A stretch of 56,204 bases of DNA from HGM04593 sp045612305 (lineage in GTDB: Bacteria; Bacteroidota; Bacteroidia; Bacteroidales; Bacteroidaceae), in contig JAZKYU010000061.1 of the NCBI GenBank assembly GCA_045612305.1, positions 1-56,204 of the forward strand. Direction: 5' to 3'. The position numbers and the translations under genes were made by a program. Position 1 is the first letter of the stretch. Every line of letters starts with the position of its first letter. Below are positions 35,001 through 42,866 of the stretch, piece after piece. A model generated the notes under the pieces. It did not search any database. It was not told the origin of the DNA and worked only from the letters and a program-made list of their open reading frames with translations.

Positions 35001-35789
35001 AAACTGCGCAGGCTCTTCGTCGCACTCTGTTACAAAGTAGTATCCGCTTGTTGAGTAAACATTCTCGCGATGCACATATTTGCTCGAAGAGTATGCCCAA
35101 GAGATTGTTGCGTTGGCATAGAAGAGAAGGCGGTTTGCGTCGCGCAACACAGGCACCTCGCACAAGTCGTCAACAAGGGTGTGTATCTCTCTTTCGGGGA
35201 GTATATTACCTCCATAACCATACAAACGTACTTTAGAGGGGTCCTTGAAACCCATCTGCGCAAGTTGTGAGTGAGTTATCTGGTGCACACCACGCTCCCC
35301 GACACGTATCTTGACCCAACGCCCCGACGCAAGAAGCGAACTTTCGGCATATCGTTCGGAGGGCGAAGAAGCTGCGGCTTTACGCGGCTTGGCCGGTTGC
35401 GCCTCACGCTCAATGGATAGTTTGTAGGAGTTTAGGCGCAAATACTTGCCGTCGCGTAACACAACCGGCAAGAAAGCTACATCGAGCATCGGTTTTTTGG
35501 CAGCAAAGGATACCGATGTTTCCACAAGCAACTCCTCTGCTACAAGCCCTGCTAGTGAGGAGAGGCGGTAACGCTGTACCTCCTCGGGAAGCATCTCTTG
35601 AAACTCCGGATATTCAACCCTTGCACAATACTTAAAGCCCTCGTAGTCGGCAGGCAAGGGTATTACAGCCGTGCACTGTGGAAGAATGGTGTCGCCCTCG
35701 GCTCTCTCCCAGTCGACACTTGTAAACTGTGCACTCGCAGCAAACGGAGCGAGCAAAAGCAGTGATATAAGCAGTGTTTTTACGTTCAT
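32043..35789 (-). CDS. porU: Type IX secretion sortase PorU
   Basis: 1248 aa, full length. Signal peptide (1-20), an N-terminal domain, and a gingipain-like C25 peptidase core with catalytic H752 (YSGHG) and C785 (TASC), then Ig-like repeats. A C-terminal domain (about 1150-1248, with SPNPARYGQ, VEVF-type strands and GVYIYR) resembles the type IX sorting domain but is normally retained in PorU. PorU cleaves cargo sorting domains and attaches cargo to A-LPS on the surface. It lies 3 bases after the FAH gene and 45 bases before porV. Confidence 0.94.
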   Translation of the reverse strand: MNVKTLLISLLLLAPFAASAQFTSVDWERAEGDTILPQCTAVIPLPADYEGFKYCARVEYPEFQEMLPEEVQRYRLSSLAGLVAEELLVETSVSFAAKKPMLDVAFLPVVLRDGKYLRLNSYKLSIEREAQPAKPRKAAASSPSERYAESSLLASGRWVKIRVGERGVHQITHSQLAQMGFKDPSKVRLYGYGGNILPEREIHTLVDDLCEVPVLRDANRLLFYANATISWAYSSSKYVHRENVYSTSGYYFVTECDEEPAQFPTAPAQSNYSTQNTTFPDYELYEKDAISLCSYGNVMLDSYNYASGRTKKYTFSLPQLSTPNLDIDVAFGSSAEEASKVAIDVNGESVGNLTISKVGTADFGKIVEGGFSSTSGAENTVITLTHTASKATMSGHLDYVRLNFTRNLALRGSQINFRGNRTSANNAKFVISGATADTRVWCVSSPSEICEVVGEFSGGNYSVVAGGSFSDEYVAFNTSGSFPAVEYVGVVPNQNLHALGQTDMVIIVPSNGMYLAPAERLAEAHRTHDGITVAVVTAAQVYNEFSSGTPDATAYRRLMKMLYDRAADAASAPKYLLLFGDSFFDNRLLSNPTAKADDYLLCYESDNSVNAIYSYVLEDYYGFLDDSEGKNFLRDKVDIGVGRIPVKSLSEANVVVDKTIAYMENAEVGDWQNVISFLGDDGDNDLPNQHMIDAESVAGVVQTNYPSYIIDRIYWDDYEPVANSTGNAYPVVTQAIYNRLNEGALVVNYSGHGSATVLSHEMVWLGADMQALASPRLPFWVTASCDIGPFDIGDYSLAELALLNPTGGAVGLFTTTRTVRQARNVIMNRAFMSVLLSPVQDGRYQAVGDAVRRAKNNVISSSSDLSENKLSFILLGDPALRLKLPEYKFVVEKFNGVSASTTTNVSAGGVLQVEGYVSDAQGNIQTDYTGVLSSTLFDSAEDVYTKDNLGYGPFNYTAFNKKLFVGSDSVKDGRFKIEMPIPMDISYSNEKGRLNLFAYDASKTRLAQGLYDNFHVAGTASSLTNDGKGPEIKMYLNTPSFVDGGEVNTTPFFCASLYDENGINTVGSGIGHDIMLIVDNDINQTYNLNNVYTPVVGDYKRGTVALSLDALSPGPHTLMLRVWDLYNNSSVGELSFVVVPGLAPDLAQITLSPNPARYGQTSYFVLTHDLPYSTMDVKIEVFNMQGQRMWQKTEQALCSGNVYTCAWDVTADGGQPMPTGVYIYRASLSSGGSSEVTKSGKFVVINNK

Positions 35790-35792
35790 AGT

Positions 35793-36407
35793 CTATCGTA
35801 TGTGAAAATCGAGAACTTTGTCGCCGGCCAAATAGCCTTTGAGGTGCGTGCCTATGCGCGCTTCGCCCACACCGGCCGGCGTTCCCGTGAATATTAAATC
35901 GCCTGTTTTCAACGTGCAAAAGCGGCTCACATAGGCCACAATCTCGTCAACCGAGAAGAGCATCTGCGATGTGTTGGCGCTCTGCACTGTTTCTTCGTCT
36001 ATCGTCAGCGAAAAATCTATGTCGTTCAAATTAAAATTCTCTATGGGGCGAAACTCTCCCAGCACCGCCGAGCAGTCGAAACCCTTGGAAAGTTCCCAGG
36101 GAGCACCTGCCTCTATAAACTCGCGCTGCATATCACGAGCAGTAAAATCTATACCCATGGTCACTGCATCGTAGTAACGATGGGCAAAGCGTGCGGGGAT
36201 ACTCTTTCCCAGCCTACTTATACGCACCACAACCTCAGCCTCATACTCTATGCGGCCCAAGAAGTCGGGTTTGTAGAAGTGTTTTCCGTTCTTCAGTATA
36301 GCCGAGTCGGGTTTCATAAATATCATCGGGACACGAGGTTTCTCACTCGTTCCGTCGAACTCCATAGCGTGACAAGCGTAGTTTTTTCCAACAGCAATAA
36401 TCTTCAT
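35793..36407 (-). CDS. Fumarylacetoacetate hydrolase family protein
   Basis: 204 aa, the short single-domain form. The acidic metal site is visible in YEAEVVVRI and GIDFTARDMQ, and GKNYACHAMEF opens the domain. Members include oxaloacetate decarboxylases and acylpyruvate hydrolases; the exact reaction cannot be assigned. It lies between rex (9-base gap) and porU (3-base gap) in one apparent transcript. Confidence 0.85.
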   Translation of the reverse strand: MKIIAVGKNYACHAMEFDGTSEKPRVPMIFMKPDSAILKNGKHFYKPDFLGRIEYEAEVVVRISRLGKSIPARFAHRYYDAVTMGIDFTARDMQREFIEAGAPWELSKGFDCSAVLGEFRPIENFNLNDIDFSLTIDEETVQSANTSQMLFSVDEIVAYVSRFCTLKTGDLIFTGTPAGVGEARIGTHLKGYLAGDKVLDFHIR

Positions 36408-36416
36408 CTGTAACTT

Positions 36417-37079
36417 TTATTTATTTCCCGTATCGCTTTGCAAGCCTTCGAGACGGTTGAACATCAACGATAAATGAGCATACAACGAGGTGTTCTGCAC
36501 CACAATATTATCGGGCACTCTTATGCGCAGGGGGGTGAAATTCCATATTGCTTTTATACCCCACACCATCATCTTGTCGGCAACCTCTTGCGCGCTACCT
36601 ATGGGCACGGTGAGAACGCCTATCTTCACATTGTGGCGGCGCATCTGCTTTTCAAGCTCGCTTATGTGGTACACGGGGATACCCGACACGGTGTGCCCCA
36701 CTATGCGCTGGTTTACATCGAACGCAGCCACCACCTCGAGACCAAATTGTTTGAGACCCGAGTCGTTGAGCAAAGCAGTGCCCAAGCGCCCCGCGCCAAA
36801 GAGGAAAGCCTTATGCATGCGGGTAAAGCCAAGAAAATCCTCGAGTACCTGCAGAAGGTTGTCTATATCGTAGCCCACCCTTGTGCGTCCCACAATATTC
36901 ACACAAGAGAGGTCTTTTGCTATCTGCGAAGCCACGATATTGGTCTCCTTAGACAAACGTGTCGACGAAACATACTGCTCGCCTCTCGACTTCAAAAGAC
37001 GGCACACCGACAAATACCACGGCAAGCGGCGCAACGTGGGCTCGGGCACCTTTTCGGCATATAATTGTTCCATCGACAT
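36417..37079 (-). CDS. rex: Redox-sensing repressor Rex
   Basis: 220 aa. An N-terminal winged helix (LRRLPWYLSVCRLLKS, RLSKETNIVASQIAKDLS) is followed by a Rossmann domain with GAGRLGTAL that binds NADH and NAD+, and a domain-swapped C-terminal helix. Rex represses fermentation and respiration genes when the NADH/NAD+ ratio is low. It heads the unit containing porU, porV and ispF. No canonical Rex operator (TTGTGAA-type palindrome) was found in the window. Confidence 0.95.
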   Translation of the reverse strand: MSMEQLYAEKVPEPTLRRLPWYLSVCRLLKSRGEQYVSSTRLSKETNIVASQIAKDLSCVNIVGRTRVGYDIDNLLQVLEDFLGFTRMHKAFLFGAGRLGTALLNDSGLKQFGLEVVAAFDVNQRIVGHTVSGIPVYHISELEKQMRRHNVKIGVLTVPIGSAQEVADKMMVWGIKAIWNFTPLRIRVPDNIVVQNTSLYAHLSLMFNRLEGLQSDTGNK

Positions 37080-37127
37080 ACTCGTTATTTGTGTATTGTA
37101 TTATTTTATTTACTACATATAACGCAA

Positions 37128-37159
37128 CAAAAATAGTCTTATTTTACGAAGAGATGAAA
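37128..37159 (-). promoter_or_regulatory. Promoter of the rex-porU-porV unit
   Basis: On the minus strand TATTTTTG (37135-37128) with a TTTC (37159-37156) 20 bases upstream. The first box is good, the second imperfect. Confidence 0.5.
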
Positions 37160-37177
37160 TTTGTTATCAAAAATTTA

Positions 37178-37185
37178 TACCTTTG
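37178..37185 (+). promoter_or_regulatory. -7 promoter element of the SUI1 gene
   Basis: TACCTTTG, 33 bases before the ATG. The only TTTG upstream is 14 bases away, closer than usual. Confidence 0.5.
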
Positions 37186-37218
37186 TGAAAACAAACCAAA
37201 GCAAAAACTTTTGAAAAG

Positions 37219-37557
37219 ATGAAGAACAACGATTGGAAAGAGAGGCTGAATATTGTCTACTCCACCAACCCCGACTTTCAATATTTCACCGATGAAAAGG
37301 AGGAAATTGACACCCTGCCCAAGCAACAACAGAAGCTCAGGGTGAGCATAGAAAAGAACCACCGAGGCGGGAAAACCGTAACACTTATAAAAAACTTCAC
37401 AGGCCGCGACGAAGATATAAAAGAGCTGGGCAAACAGCTGAAGACCAAGTGCGGCGTGGGCGGCAGCGTGAAGGATGGAGAAATTATTATACAGGGAAAT
37501 TTCAAAGAAAAAATCGTAGAGCTGCTAAAAAAAGAGGGCTACACACAAACTAAATAA
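37219..37557 (+). CDS. SUI1/YciH family translation factor
   Basis: 112 aa related to eIF1 and E. coli YciH. The core motifs RGGKTVTLIKNF, LGKQLKTKCGVGGS and DGEIIIQGNF are intact. Bacterial members are thought to influence start-site fidelity of initiation; the role in Bacteroidota is untested. It has its own promoter, divergent from rex. Confidence 0.9.
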   Translation: MKNNDWKERLNIVYSTNPDFQYFTDEKEEIDTLPKQQQKLRVSIEKNHRGGKTVTLIKNFTGRDEDIKELGKQLKTKCGVGGSVKDGEIIIQGNFKEKIVELLKKEGYTQTK

Positions 37558-37588
37558 AAACAGCATACTCTTTTGAGATATTTTTTAC

Positions 37589-37596
37589 TATCTTCG
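37589..37596 (+). promoter_or_regulatory. -7 promoter element of the pyrE-argH unit
   Basis: TATCTTCG, 51 bases before the pyrE ATG. No well-spaced upstream box. Confidence 0.5.
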
Positions 37597-37647
37597 CACA
37601 GCAAACAAACTACACCGATTTAATTTTTAACTAAAACAACAGATATT

Positions 37648-38292
37648 ATGGCACAGAAATCAAAACTTCTTCTTGCAGCAGAACTGCTGAAAATCAAAGC
37701 CGTTAAGTTACAACCCGAAGAGCCTTTCACTTGGGCATCGGGCTGGAAGTCTCCCTTCTACTGCGACAACCGCAAAACCTTGTCGTTCCCCGGCTTGCGC
37801 ACTCGCGTTAAGCTTGGTCTTGCCAACCTCATACTCGAAGAATTCCCCGAGGCCGACACTGTAGCCGGCGTTGCAACAGGCGCTATCGCACAGGGCGCCC
37901 TTGTAGCCGAGGAGCTTGCAAAACCTTTTGTTTATGTGCGTCCCAAAGCCAAAGACCACGGCCTGGGCAACCAGATTGAGGGTGACATACAACCCGGCGC
38001 AAAGGTTGTTGTTATCGAGGACCTTGTTTCTACAGGCTTGAGCAGCTTGAAAGCTGTAGACGCGTTGCGCGCTGCAGGCGTGGAGGTTGTGGGTATGGTT
38101 GCATCGTTCACATACGGTTTCAGCGTTGCCGAGGAGGCTTTTGCAAAAGCAGGCGTGAAACTTATCACCCTCACCGACTACGAGGCTGTGCTGGAGGCTG
38201 CAAAAGAGACCGGATATATTACAGAGGAGGTTATGCCCACACTCAAAGAGTGGCGTGCTAACCCTTCGGAGTGGAGAAACGACTTAAAATAA
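37648..38292 (+). CDS. pyrE: Orotate phosphoribosyltransferase
   Basis: 214 aa. It makes OMP from orotate and PRPP. The PRPP loop is VVVIEDLVSTGLSSL and the YVRPKAKDHG loop carries the catalytic lysine. It opens the pyrE-SRPBCC-argH string (4-base gaps) that recurs in Bacteroidales. Confidence 0.96.
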   Translation: MAQKSKLLLAAELLKIKAVKLQPEEPFTWASGWKSPFYCDNRKTLSFPGLRTRVKLGLANLILEEFPEADTVAGVATGAIAQGALVAEELAKPFVYVRPKAKDHGLGNQIEGDIQPGAKVVVIEDLVSTGLSSLKAVDALRAAGVEVVGMVASFTYGFSVAEEAFAKAGVKLITLTDYEAVLEAAKETGYITEEVMPTLKEWRANPSEWRNDLK

Positions 38293-38296
38293 TACT

Positions 38297-38707
38297 ATGA
38301 GCCAGTACGAAAGTAGCGTAAAAAACATACCCTACCCCCAGGAGAGAGTGTTCGGCAAGCTCGAGGACCTGAACAACCTCGAGAGCCTCAAAGGCCGCAT
38401 ACCACAGGACAAGGTCAAGGAGCTCACATATGACCGCGACCAAGTAACCGTGGATGTACCTCCCGTGGGCAAGGTAACCTTGCGCATAATAGAGCGCGAA
38501 GCTCCCAAGTGCATAAAATTTGAGACCGTAGGCTCGCCTATGCCCGCAAACTTCTGGGTGCAAATTATACCCGACGGAGAGCAAGCATCGAAGATGCGCG
38601 TGGTGGCAAAAGCCGAGATAAACTTTATGCTCCGCGCGATGATTGAAAAACCCCTAAAAGAGGGCTTGGAGAAGATTGCCGAGGCCCTTTCTCTAATAGC
38701 ATATTAA
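38297..38707 (+). CDS. SRPBCC-family small protein
   Basis: 136 aa with a START/SRPBCC-like fold pattern: an N-terminal strand, two helices, a curved sheet (VTVDVPPVGKVTLRIIE) and a long C-terminal helix (MIEKPLKEGLEKIAEALSLIAY). Such domains bind hydrophobic ligands; the ligand is unknown. It is regularly placed between pyrE and argH in the order. Confidence 0.82.
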   Translation: MSQYESSVKNIPYPQERVFGKLEDLNNLESLKGRIPQDKVKELTYDRDQVTVDVPPVGKVTLRIIEREAPKCIKFETVGSPMPANFWVQIIPDGEQASKMRVVAKAEINFMLRAMIEKPLKEGLEKIAEALSLIAY

Positions 38708-38711
38708 AAAG

Positions 38712-40052
38712 ATGGCAAAAAAACTTTGGGAAAAGAACATAGATGTCAACCCCGAGATTGAGCGTTTCACAGTGGGCAAAGACCGCGAGCTCGACCTCTT
38801 CCTCGCACGCTACGATGTCTTGGGCTCCTTGGCCCACAGCACAATGCTGCAGAGCATAGGCATGCTCACAAAAGAGGAGATGGAAAGCCTGCACACAGAG
38901 TTGCGCAGCATATACACCACCATAGAAGAGGGGGGCTTCACCATAGAAGACGGCGTGGAAGACGTGCACTCACAGGTGGAACTTTTGCTCACTCGCAAGC
39001 TTGGCGACACGGGCAAAAAGATACACAGCGGGCGTTCGCGTAACGACCAGGTGTTGCTCGACCTCAAGCTCTTCACCCGCAAGGAGTTGCAAGATGTGTG
39101 CGAGGCTGTGAAAGAACTTTTCGACGCCCTCGTAGAGCAGAGCGACAAGCACAAAGATGTGCTTATGCCCGGGTACACACACCTGCAGGTAGCTATGCCC
39201 TCGTCCTTTGGTTTGTGGTTTGGCGCATACGCCGAAAGCCTTGCCGACGATATGCTCTTCCTGCAAGCAGCCTATAAAATGTGCAACCGCAACCCCTTGG
39301 GCTCGGCTGCAGGATACGGCTCATCGTTCCCCCTCAACCGCACTATGACCACAGAGCTTCTAGGCTTCGACTCTATGAACTACAACGTGGTATACGCACA
39401 GATGGGGCGCGGAAAGTGCGAGCGCAACATAGCCTACGCCCTCGCAAGCGTGGCCGGCACACTAGCCAAAATGGCCTTCGACGCCTGTATGTTCAACTCG
39501 CAGAACTTTGGTTTTGTGAAGCTGCCCGCCGAGTGCACCACAGGCTCCAGCATCATGCCACACAAAAAGAACCCCGACGTCTTTGAGCTTCTGCGTGCAA
39601 AGTGCAACCGCCTGCAAGCGCTACCCACTGACATCATACTCATAATGAACAACTTGCCCAGCGGTTACTTCCGCGATCTTCAAATAATAAAAGAGCTCTT
39701 CTTGCCCGCCTTCGGCGAGCTTAAAGACTGCATCGCTATGGCAACATATATTATAAGAAGGATTGAGGCAAACAAAGAGATACTCAACGACAGCCGTTAC
39801 GACGCTATGTTCAGTGTCGAGGAGGTAAACCGCCTTGCAAGCGAGGGTATGCCCTTCCGCGACGCATACAAAAAGGTGGGGCTCGACATAGAAGCCGGGC
39901 TCTTTACACCCGACAAAAACATACGCCACACACACGAGGGAAGCATCGGCAACCTATGCAACGACCGCATAAAAGAGCTCATGGAAAGCATCTGCAACGC
40001 CATGAACTTCGACAAGAGCCGCAAAGCCGAAGAGGCGCTTCTGGGCCGTTGA
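38712..40052 (+). CDS. argH: Argininosuccinate lyase
   Basis: 446 aa, last step of arginine synthesis. The signature GSSIMPHKKNPD is intact, as are SGRSRNDQV and PGYTHLQ. It ends the pyrE operon and is followed by a strong terminator. No other arg genes are adjacent. Confidence 0.97.
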   Translation: MAKKLWEKNIDVNPEIERFTVGKDRELDLFLARYDVLGSLAHSTMLQSIGMLTKEEMESLHTELRSIYTTIEEGGFTIEDGVEDVHSQVELLLTRKLGDTGKKIHSGRSRNDQVLLDLKLFTRKELQDVCEAVKELFDALVEQSDKHKDVLMPGYTHLQVAMPSSFGLWFGAYAESLADDMLFLQAAYKMCNRNPLGSAAGYGSSFPLNRTMTTELLGFDSMNYNVVYAQMGRGKCERNIAYALASVAGTLAKMAFDACMFNSQNFGFVKLPAECTTGSSIMPHKKNPDVFELLRAKCNRLQALPTDIILIMNNLPSGYFRDLQIIKELFLPAFGELKDCIAMATYIIRRIEANKEILNDSRYDAMFSVEEVNRLASEGMPFRDAYKKVGLDIEAGLFTPDKNIRHTHEGSIGNLCNDRIKELMESICNAMNFDKSRKAEEALLGR

Positions 40053-40067
40053 CGCTTAAAAACAATT

Positions 40068-40114
40068 AAACGCAACCCGCAAATACAATAAACCTTGCCG
40101 GGTTGCGTTTTTCT
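40068..40114 (+). terminator. Terminator of the pyrE-argH operon
   Basis: 12-bp perfect stem (40068-40079 with 40099-40110) followed by T-rich sequence, 16 bases past the argH stop. Confidence 0.9.
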
Positions 40115-40136
40115 TTTATAAAAAAGCTACAATTGT

Positions 40137-40667
40137 ATGAAAAACAAAATATTATTTGCCGTAACCAGCATTGTGCTAACCCTCTTCACATCGTGCAGCG
40201 ACAACGACTCATCGCGCTACTCTCACTACCCCGCAAGCTTCAGCTTCAACTCATCTATACACCCCTACTACATAGCAACCAACCCCGGAGAGTTCATCAC
40301 AATCACCCGCAGCGGTGCCACAGCCTACAAAGTTGAGTGGGCCAAAGGAGAGCTCACCGTGCAACTATCACAGCAAGACATTATGCTTGGTGGCCCATAC
40401 TACGGGCTTGGCGGGCTCATAATAGGCATACCTGCGGCCGGCGACGGCAACATCATAGCCTGCGACCTTGCCTGCCCACACTGCGAGAGAGCCGAAAAAA
40501 AACTCACCATAATACACTCACACGGGCACGCTCACTGCAACAAATGTGGCAGCACGTTCGACCTAAACAGCGGCGGCATACCTATTGAAGGCCCTGCACA
40601 ACGCACCCTGTGGCAATACCGAGTTTTTAGAAGCGAAACCAACCCCATAATCAATATCACAAATTAA
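40137..40667 (+). CDS. Rieske-like lipoprotein with four cysteines
   Basis: 176 aa. The lipobox is FTSC (lipidated C20). The C-terminal part (about 95-165) follows the Rieske fold pattern: a strand with IIACDLACPHC, a turn, HCNKCGSTFDLNSGG and a closing GPAQRTLWQYRVF. In a true Rieske site each pair is Cys-His; here both are Cys-Cys (C113/C116 and C134/C137), so it would hold zinc or a rubredoxin-like iron rather than a Rieske 2Fe-2S cluster. No enzyme partner is nearby. Part of its 3' end is duplicated at 42679-42793. Confidence 0.7.
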   Translation: MKNKILFAVTSIVLTLFTSCSDNDSSRYSHYPASFSFNSSIHPYYIATNPGEFITITRSGATAYKVEWAKGELTVQLSQQDIMLGGPYYGLGGLIIGIPAAGDGNIIACDLACPHCERAEKKLTIIHSHGHAHCNKCGSTFDLNSGGIPIEGPAQRTLWQYRVFRSETNPIINITN

Positions 40668-40673
40668 ACCCCT
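40577..40673 (+). repeat. Direct repeat, left copy
   Basis: 97 bases at the 3' end of the Rieske-like lipoprotein gene match 42697-42793 with three mismatches; the last 77 bases (40597-40673) are identical. The two copies bracket the kinase-LRR gene at a spacing of 2120 bases. Confidence 0.92.
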
Positions 40674-40772
40674 GTTTTTAGGGACTCCTGCACAATAGTT
40701 GCGGCCCCGTCAATTACATCTGTGGCAAAAAAGGTGGAGTTAAATTTCAAGTTATAACAAGGGCGTAAACCA

Positions 40773-42647
40773 ATGGAACAAAACCATAGCAGCTTTTTTA
40801 TATACACCAAGAAGGTGGACCACATTGAAATGTTAGAGCATTTCGGTGCCACTTCACTCGCCTACAAGATACGAATGGACGGGCGCTTGTTCTTTATGAA
40901 AAAACTACGCCCCGAGCTATACAGCGAGCCGCGCTACCGCGAAATTTTCTTCAAGGAATACAACACGGGGGTAAACATAAAAAGCCCATACATAGTAGAG
41001 TACATCGACATAAAGGACGATGCCGACGGGCTCTGCCTTCTTATGGAGTATGTAAACGGTTGCACATTAAAAGAAAAGTTAGAAAAGGAGCCCGAATATT
41101 TTCACAACAAAAAGAACACCGAAAAACTATTATTACAGCTATGCGAAGCGCTGAAGGCTCTGCACCTGAAAAATGTGGTACACCTAGACATAAGCCCCCG
41201 CAACATCATAATATCCCAGGCAAATAACAACATAAAACTTATCGACCTTGGGTTCTGCTTGAGCAACTACAACGACTACACGCCCGGCTGCACAAATGGC
41301 TTCAATGCACCCGAAACCGTCCACAGCAACATAAAAGAGATTGACGCACGCGCCGACATTTACACCGTGGGCTGCATACTGCAATACATAGAGGAGAATT
41401 GTGGTAAAACACACACAAGAAAGTTGCGGCGCATTATGAAACGTTGCCTGCAACAGCAAAAAGAAAAGCGCTACCATAGCTGCGAAGAGATAATACAAGA
41501 ACTCGCTGCAAAGAGGGTAAGAACAATTCTTGTAGCCGCGTTAGTCGCCTGCCTGCTCACGCCCCTTGTTATAGAAGGCTACAAATCAGCACACGACTAC
41601 ATTGCGTGGGAACGCGGGAAAATTGCCGATAAATTCGAAGAAAAAGGTTTTCATTACCTCATCACCGACCACAACGCACGCACAGTAGAACTCACCTACA
41701 AGGGCACACACCCCGAAGAATACATAAACGAATATAACGACGGAGAGGTAAAAATACCCGCAACAGTAACGCACCGCGGCCGCACCTTTCGCGTTACATC
41801 CATTGGGAGCCAAGCCTTTGACAACCCCGAAACCACAAGCATAATATTCCCCGAGGGGCTCGAAAGCATAAAAAGAGAAGCCTTTATCATCTGCCGCCTC
41901 ACAGGAGTGGTGCACATTCCCTCGACCATAAAAGAGATTGGTGAATGGGTTTTTGAAGCAAACACACAAATAGAAGGCTTCGCAGTCCACGAGAAAAACC
42001 CCACATACGACAGCCGCAACGGCTGCAACGCAATAATAGAAACCGCCACAAACAGGCTCGTTGTCGCCTGCACCAACACCGTGATACCAGAGAGCGTTAC
42101 TATCATCGGAACAAGTGCTTTTACTCAACAGCAGATACCAAGCATCGCAATACCAGAGAGTGTAGAAAGCATAGAGGCATACGCCTTCCACAACAGCGCA
42201 ATAAAAGAAATTGCAATCCCCAAGAGAGTAAAAATAATAGAAGCACACAGCTTTTTGCATTGCCAATCGCTACAAAAAGCCATTTTACCGCAAGGACTTG
42301 CCGAAATAGCACAAAGAGCATTCTGCAATAGCGGTTTACAAGAGATAATAATTCCCGACAGCGTAACCACTATTGAAGAAAAAGCCTTCGCCAGCTGCAA
42401 GAGCCTGCAAACAGCAATAATAGGCAGCAGGGTAGAAAATATCGGTGCATACGCCTTTGAGGGGTGCGACAAGCTTACAAAAGTGGTCTCACGCATACCC
42501 GCCGACAAACTCACAGCAACAGGAAGCGGCTGTTTCGGCGAAATTAACAAGAATTGCATACTCTATGTTCCCCGTGGCGCAAAAAGCACATACAAAAACA
42601 CTTACGGCTGGAACTCCTTTGCAAAAATTGTGGAGGTGGATATGTAA
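40773..42647 (+). CDS. Receptor-like kinase with BspA-type LRRs
   Basis: 624 aa. An N-terminal Ser/Thr kinase domain (about 18-245) has ATP-site lysine K43 or K44, helix-C glutamate E62, HLD in the catalytic loop (D139, N144), DLG in place of DFG (D158), APE (179-181) and D196. The glycine loop is degenerate. One transmembrane helix (about 249-267) leads to an extracytoplasmic region with BspA-like LRR_5 repeats (about 340-600: VTSIGSQAF, VESIEAYAF, VTTIEEKAF, VENIGAYAF). The order kinase-TM-LRR mirrors eukaryotic receptor kinases in reverse. No phosphatase or substrate gene is nearby. The gene lies between a lipoprotein gene and a decayed repeat of its end. Confidence 0.87.
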   Translation: MEQNHSSFFIYTKKVDHIEMLEHFGATSLAYKIRMDGRLFFMKKLRPELYSEPRYREIFFKEYNTGVNIKSPYIVEYIDIKDDADGLCLLMEYVNGCTLKEKLEKEPEYFHNKKNTEKLLLQLCEALKALHLKNVVHLDISPRNIIISQANNNIKLIDLGFCLSNYNDYTPGCTNGFNAPETVHSNIKEIDARADIYTVGCILQYIEENCGKTHTRKLRRIMKRCLQQQKEKRYHSCEEIIQELAAKRVRTILVAALVACLLTPLVIEGYKSAHDYIAWERGKIADKFEEKGFHYLITDHNARTVELTYKGTHPEEYINEYNDGEVKIPATVTHRGRTFRVTSIGSQAFDNPETTSIIFPEGLESIKREAFIICRLTGVVHIPSTIKEIGEWVFEANTQIEGFAVHEKNPTYDSRNGCNAIIETATNRLVVACTNTVIPESVTIIGTSAFTQQQIPSIAIPESVESIEAYAFHNSAIKEIAIPKRVKIIEAHSFLHCQSLQKAILPQGLAEIAQRAFCNSGLQEIIIPDSVTTIEEKAFASCKSLQTAIIGSRVENIGAYAFEGCDKLTKVVSRIPADKLTATGSGCFGEINKNCILYVPRGAKSTYKNTYGWNSFAKIVEVDM

Positions 42648-42678
42648 TTGTGCCGTAAATAAAATATACGACTCGGCG

Positions 42679-42793
42679 GCAATAAATGTAGCGGCACATA
42701 CCCATCGAAGGCCCTACACAACGCACCCTGTGGCAATACCGAGTTTTTAGAAGCGAAACCAACCCCATAATCAATATCACAAATTAAACCCCT
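42679..42793 (+). pseudogene. Decayed fragment of the Rieske-like lipoprotein gene
   Basis: A remnant of the 3' end of the gene at 40137. 42697-42793 is nearly identical to 40577-40673, and a weaker match with a deletion of about 20 bases continues back to about 42679. There is no start codon or lipobox, so it cannot be expressed as that protein. Its presence after the kinase-LRR gene implies a tandem duplication or an insertion event. Confidence 0.82.
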
Positions 42794-42798
42794 CTTTT

Positions 42799-42830
42799 TT
42801 TGATTTATTAGGCAAAAGCAATTATCTTTG
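42799..42830 (+). promoter_or_regulatory. Promoter of tRNA-Leu
   Basis: TTTG (42799-42802), 20 bases, TATCTTTG (42823-42830), a near-ideal Bacteroidota promoter 36 bases before the tRNA. Confidence 0.82.
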
Positions 42831-42866
42831 CACCGGTTTTGAAAGAAACCACACAAAATAAAGGTC

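Noticed and set aside
37080..37218. Rex operator in the rex-SUI1 gap
   Set aside because: TTGTGAAAACAA near 37182 has short TTGT/ACAA arms, but the spacing does not fit the usual Rex site.
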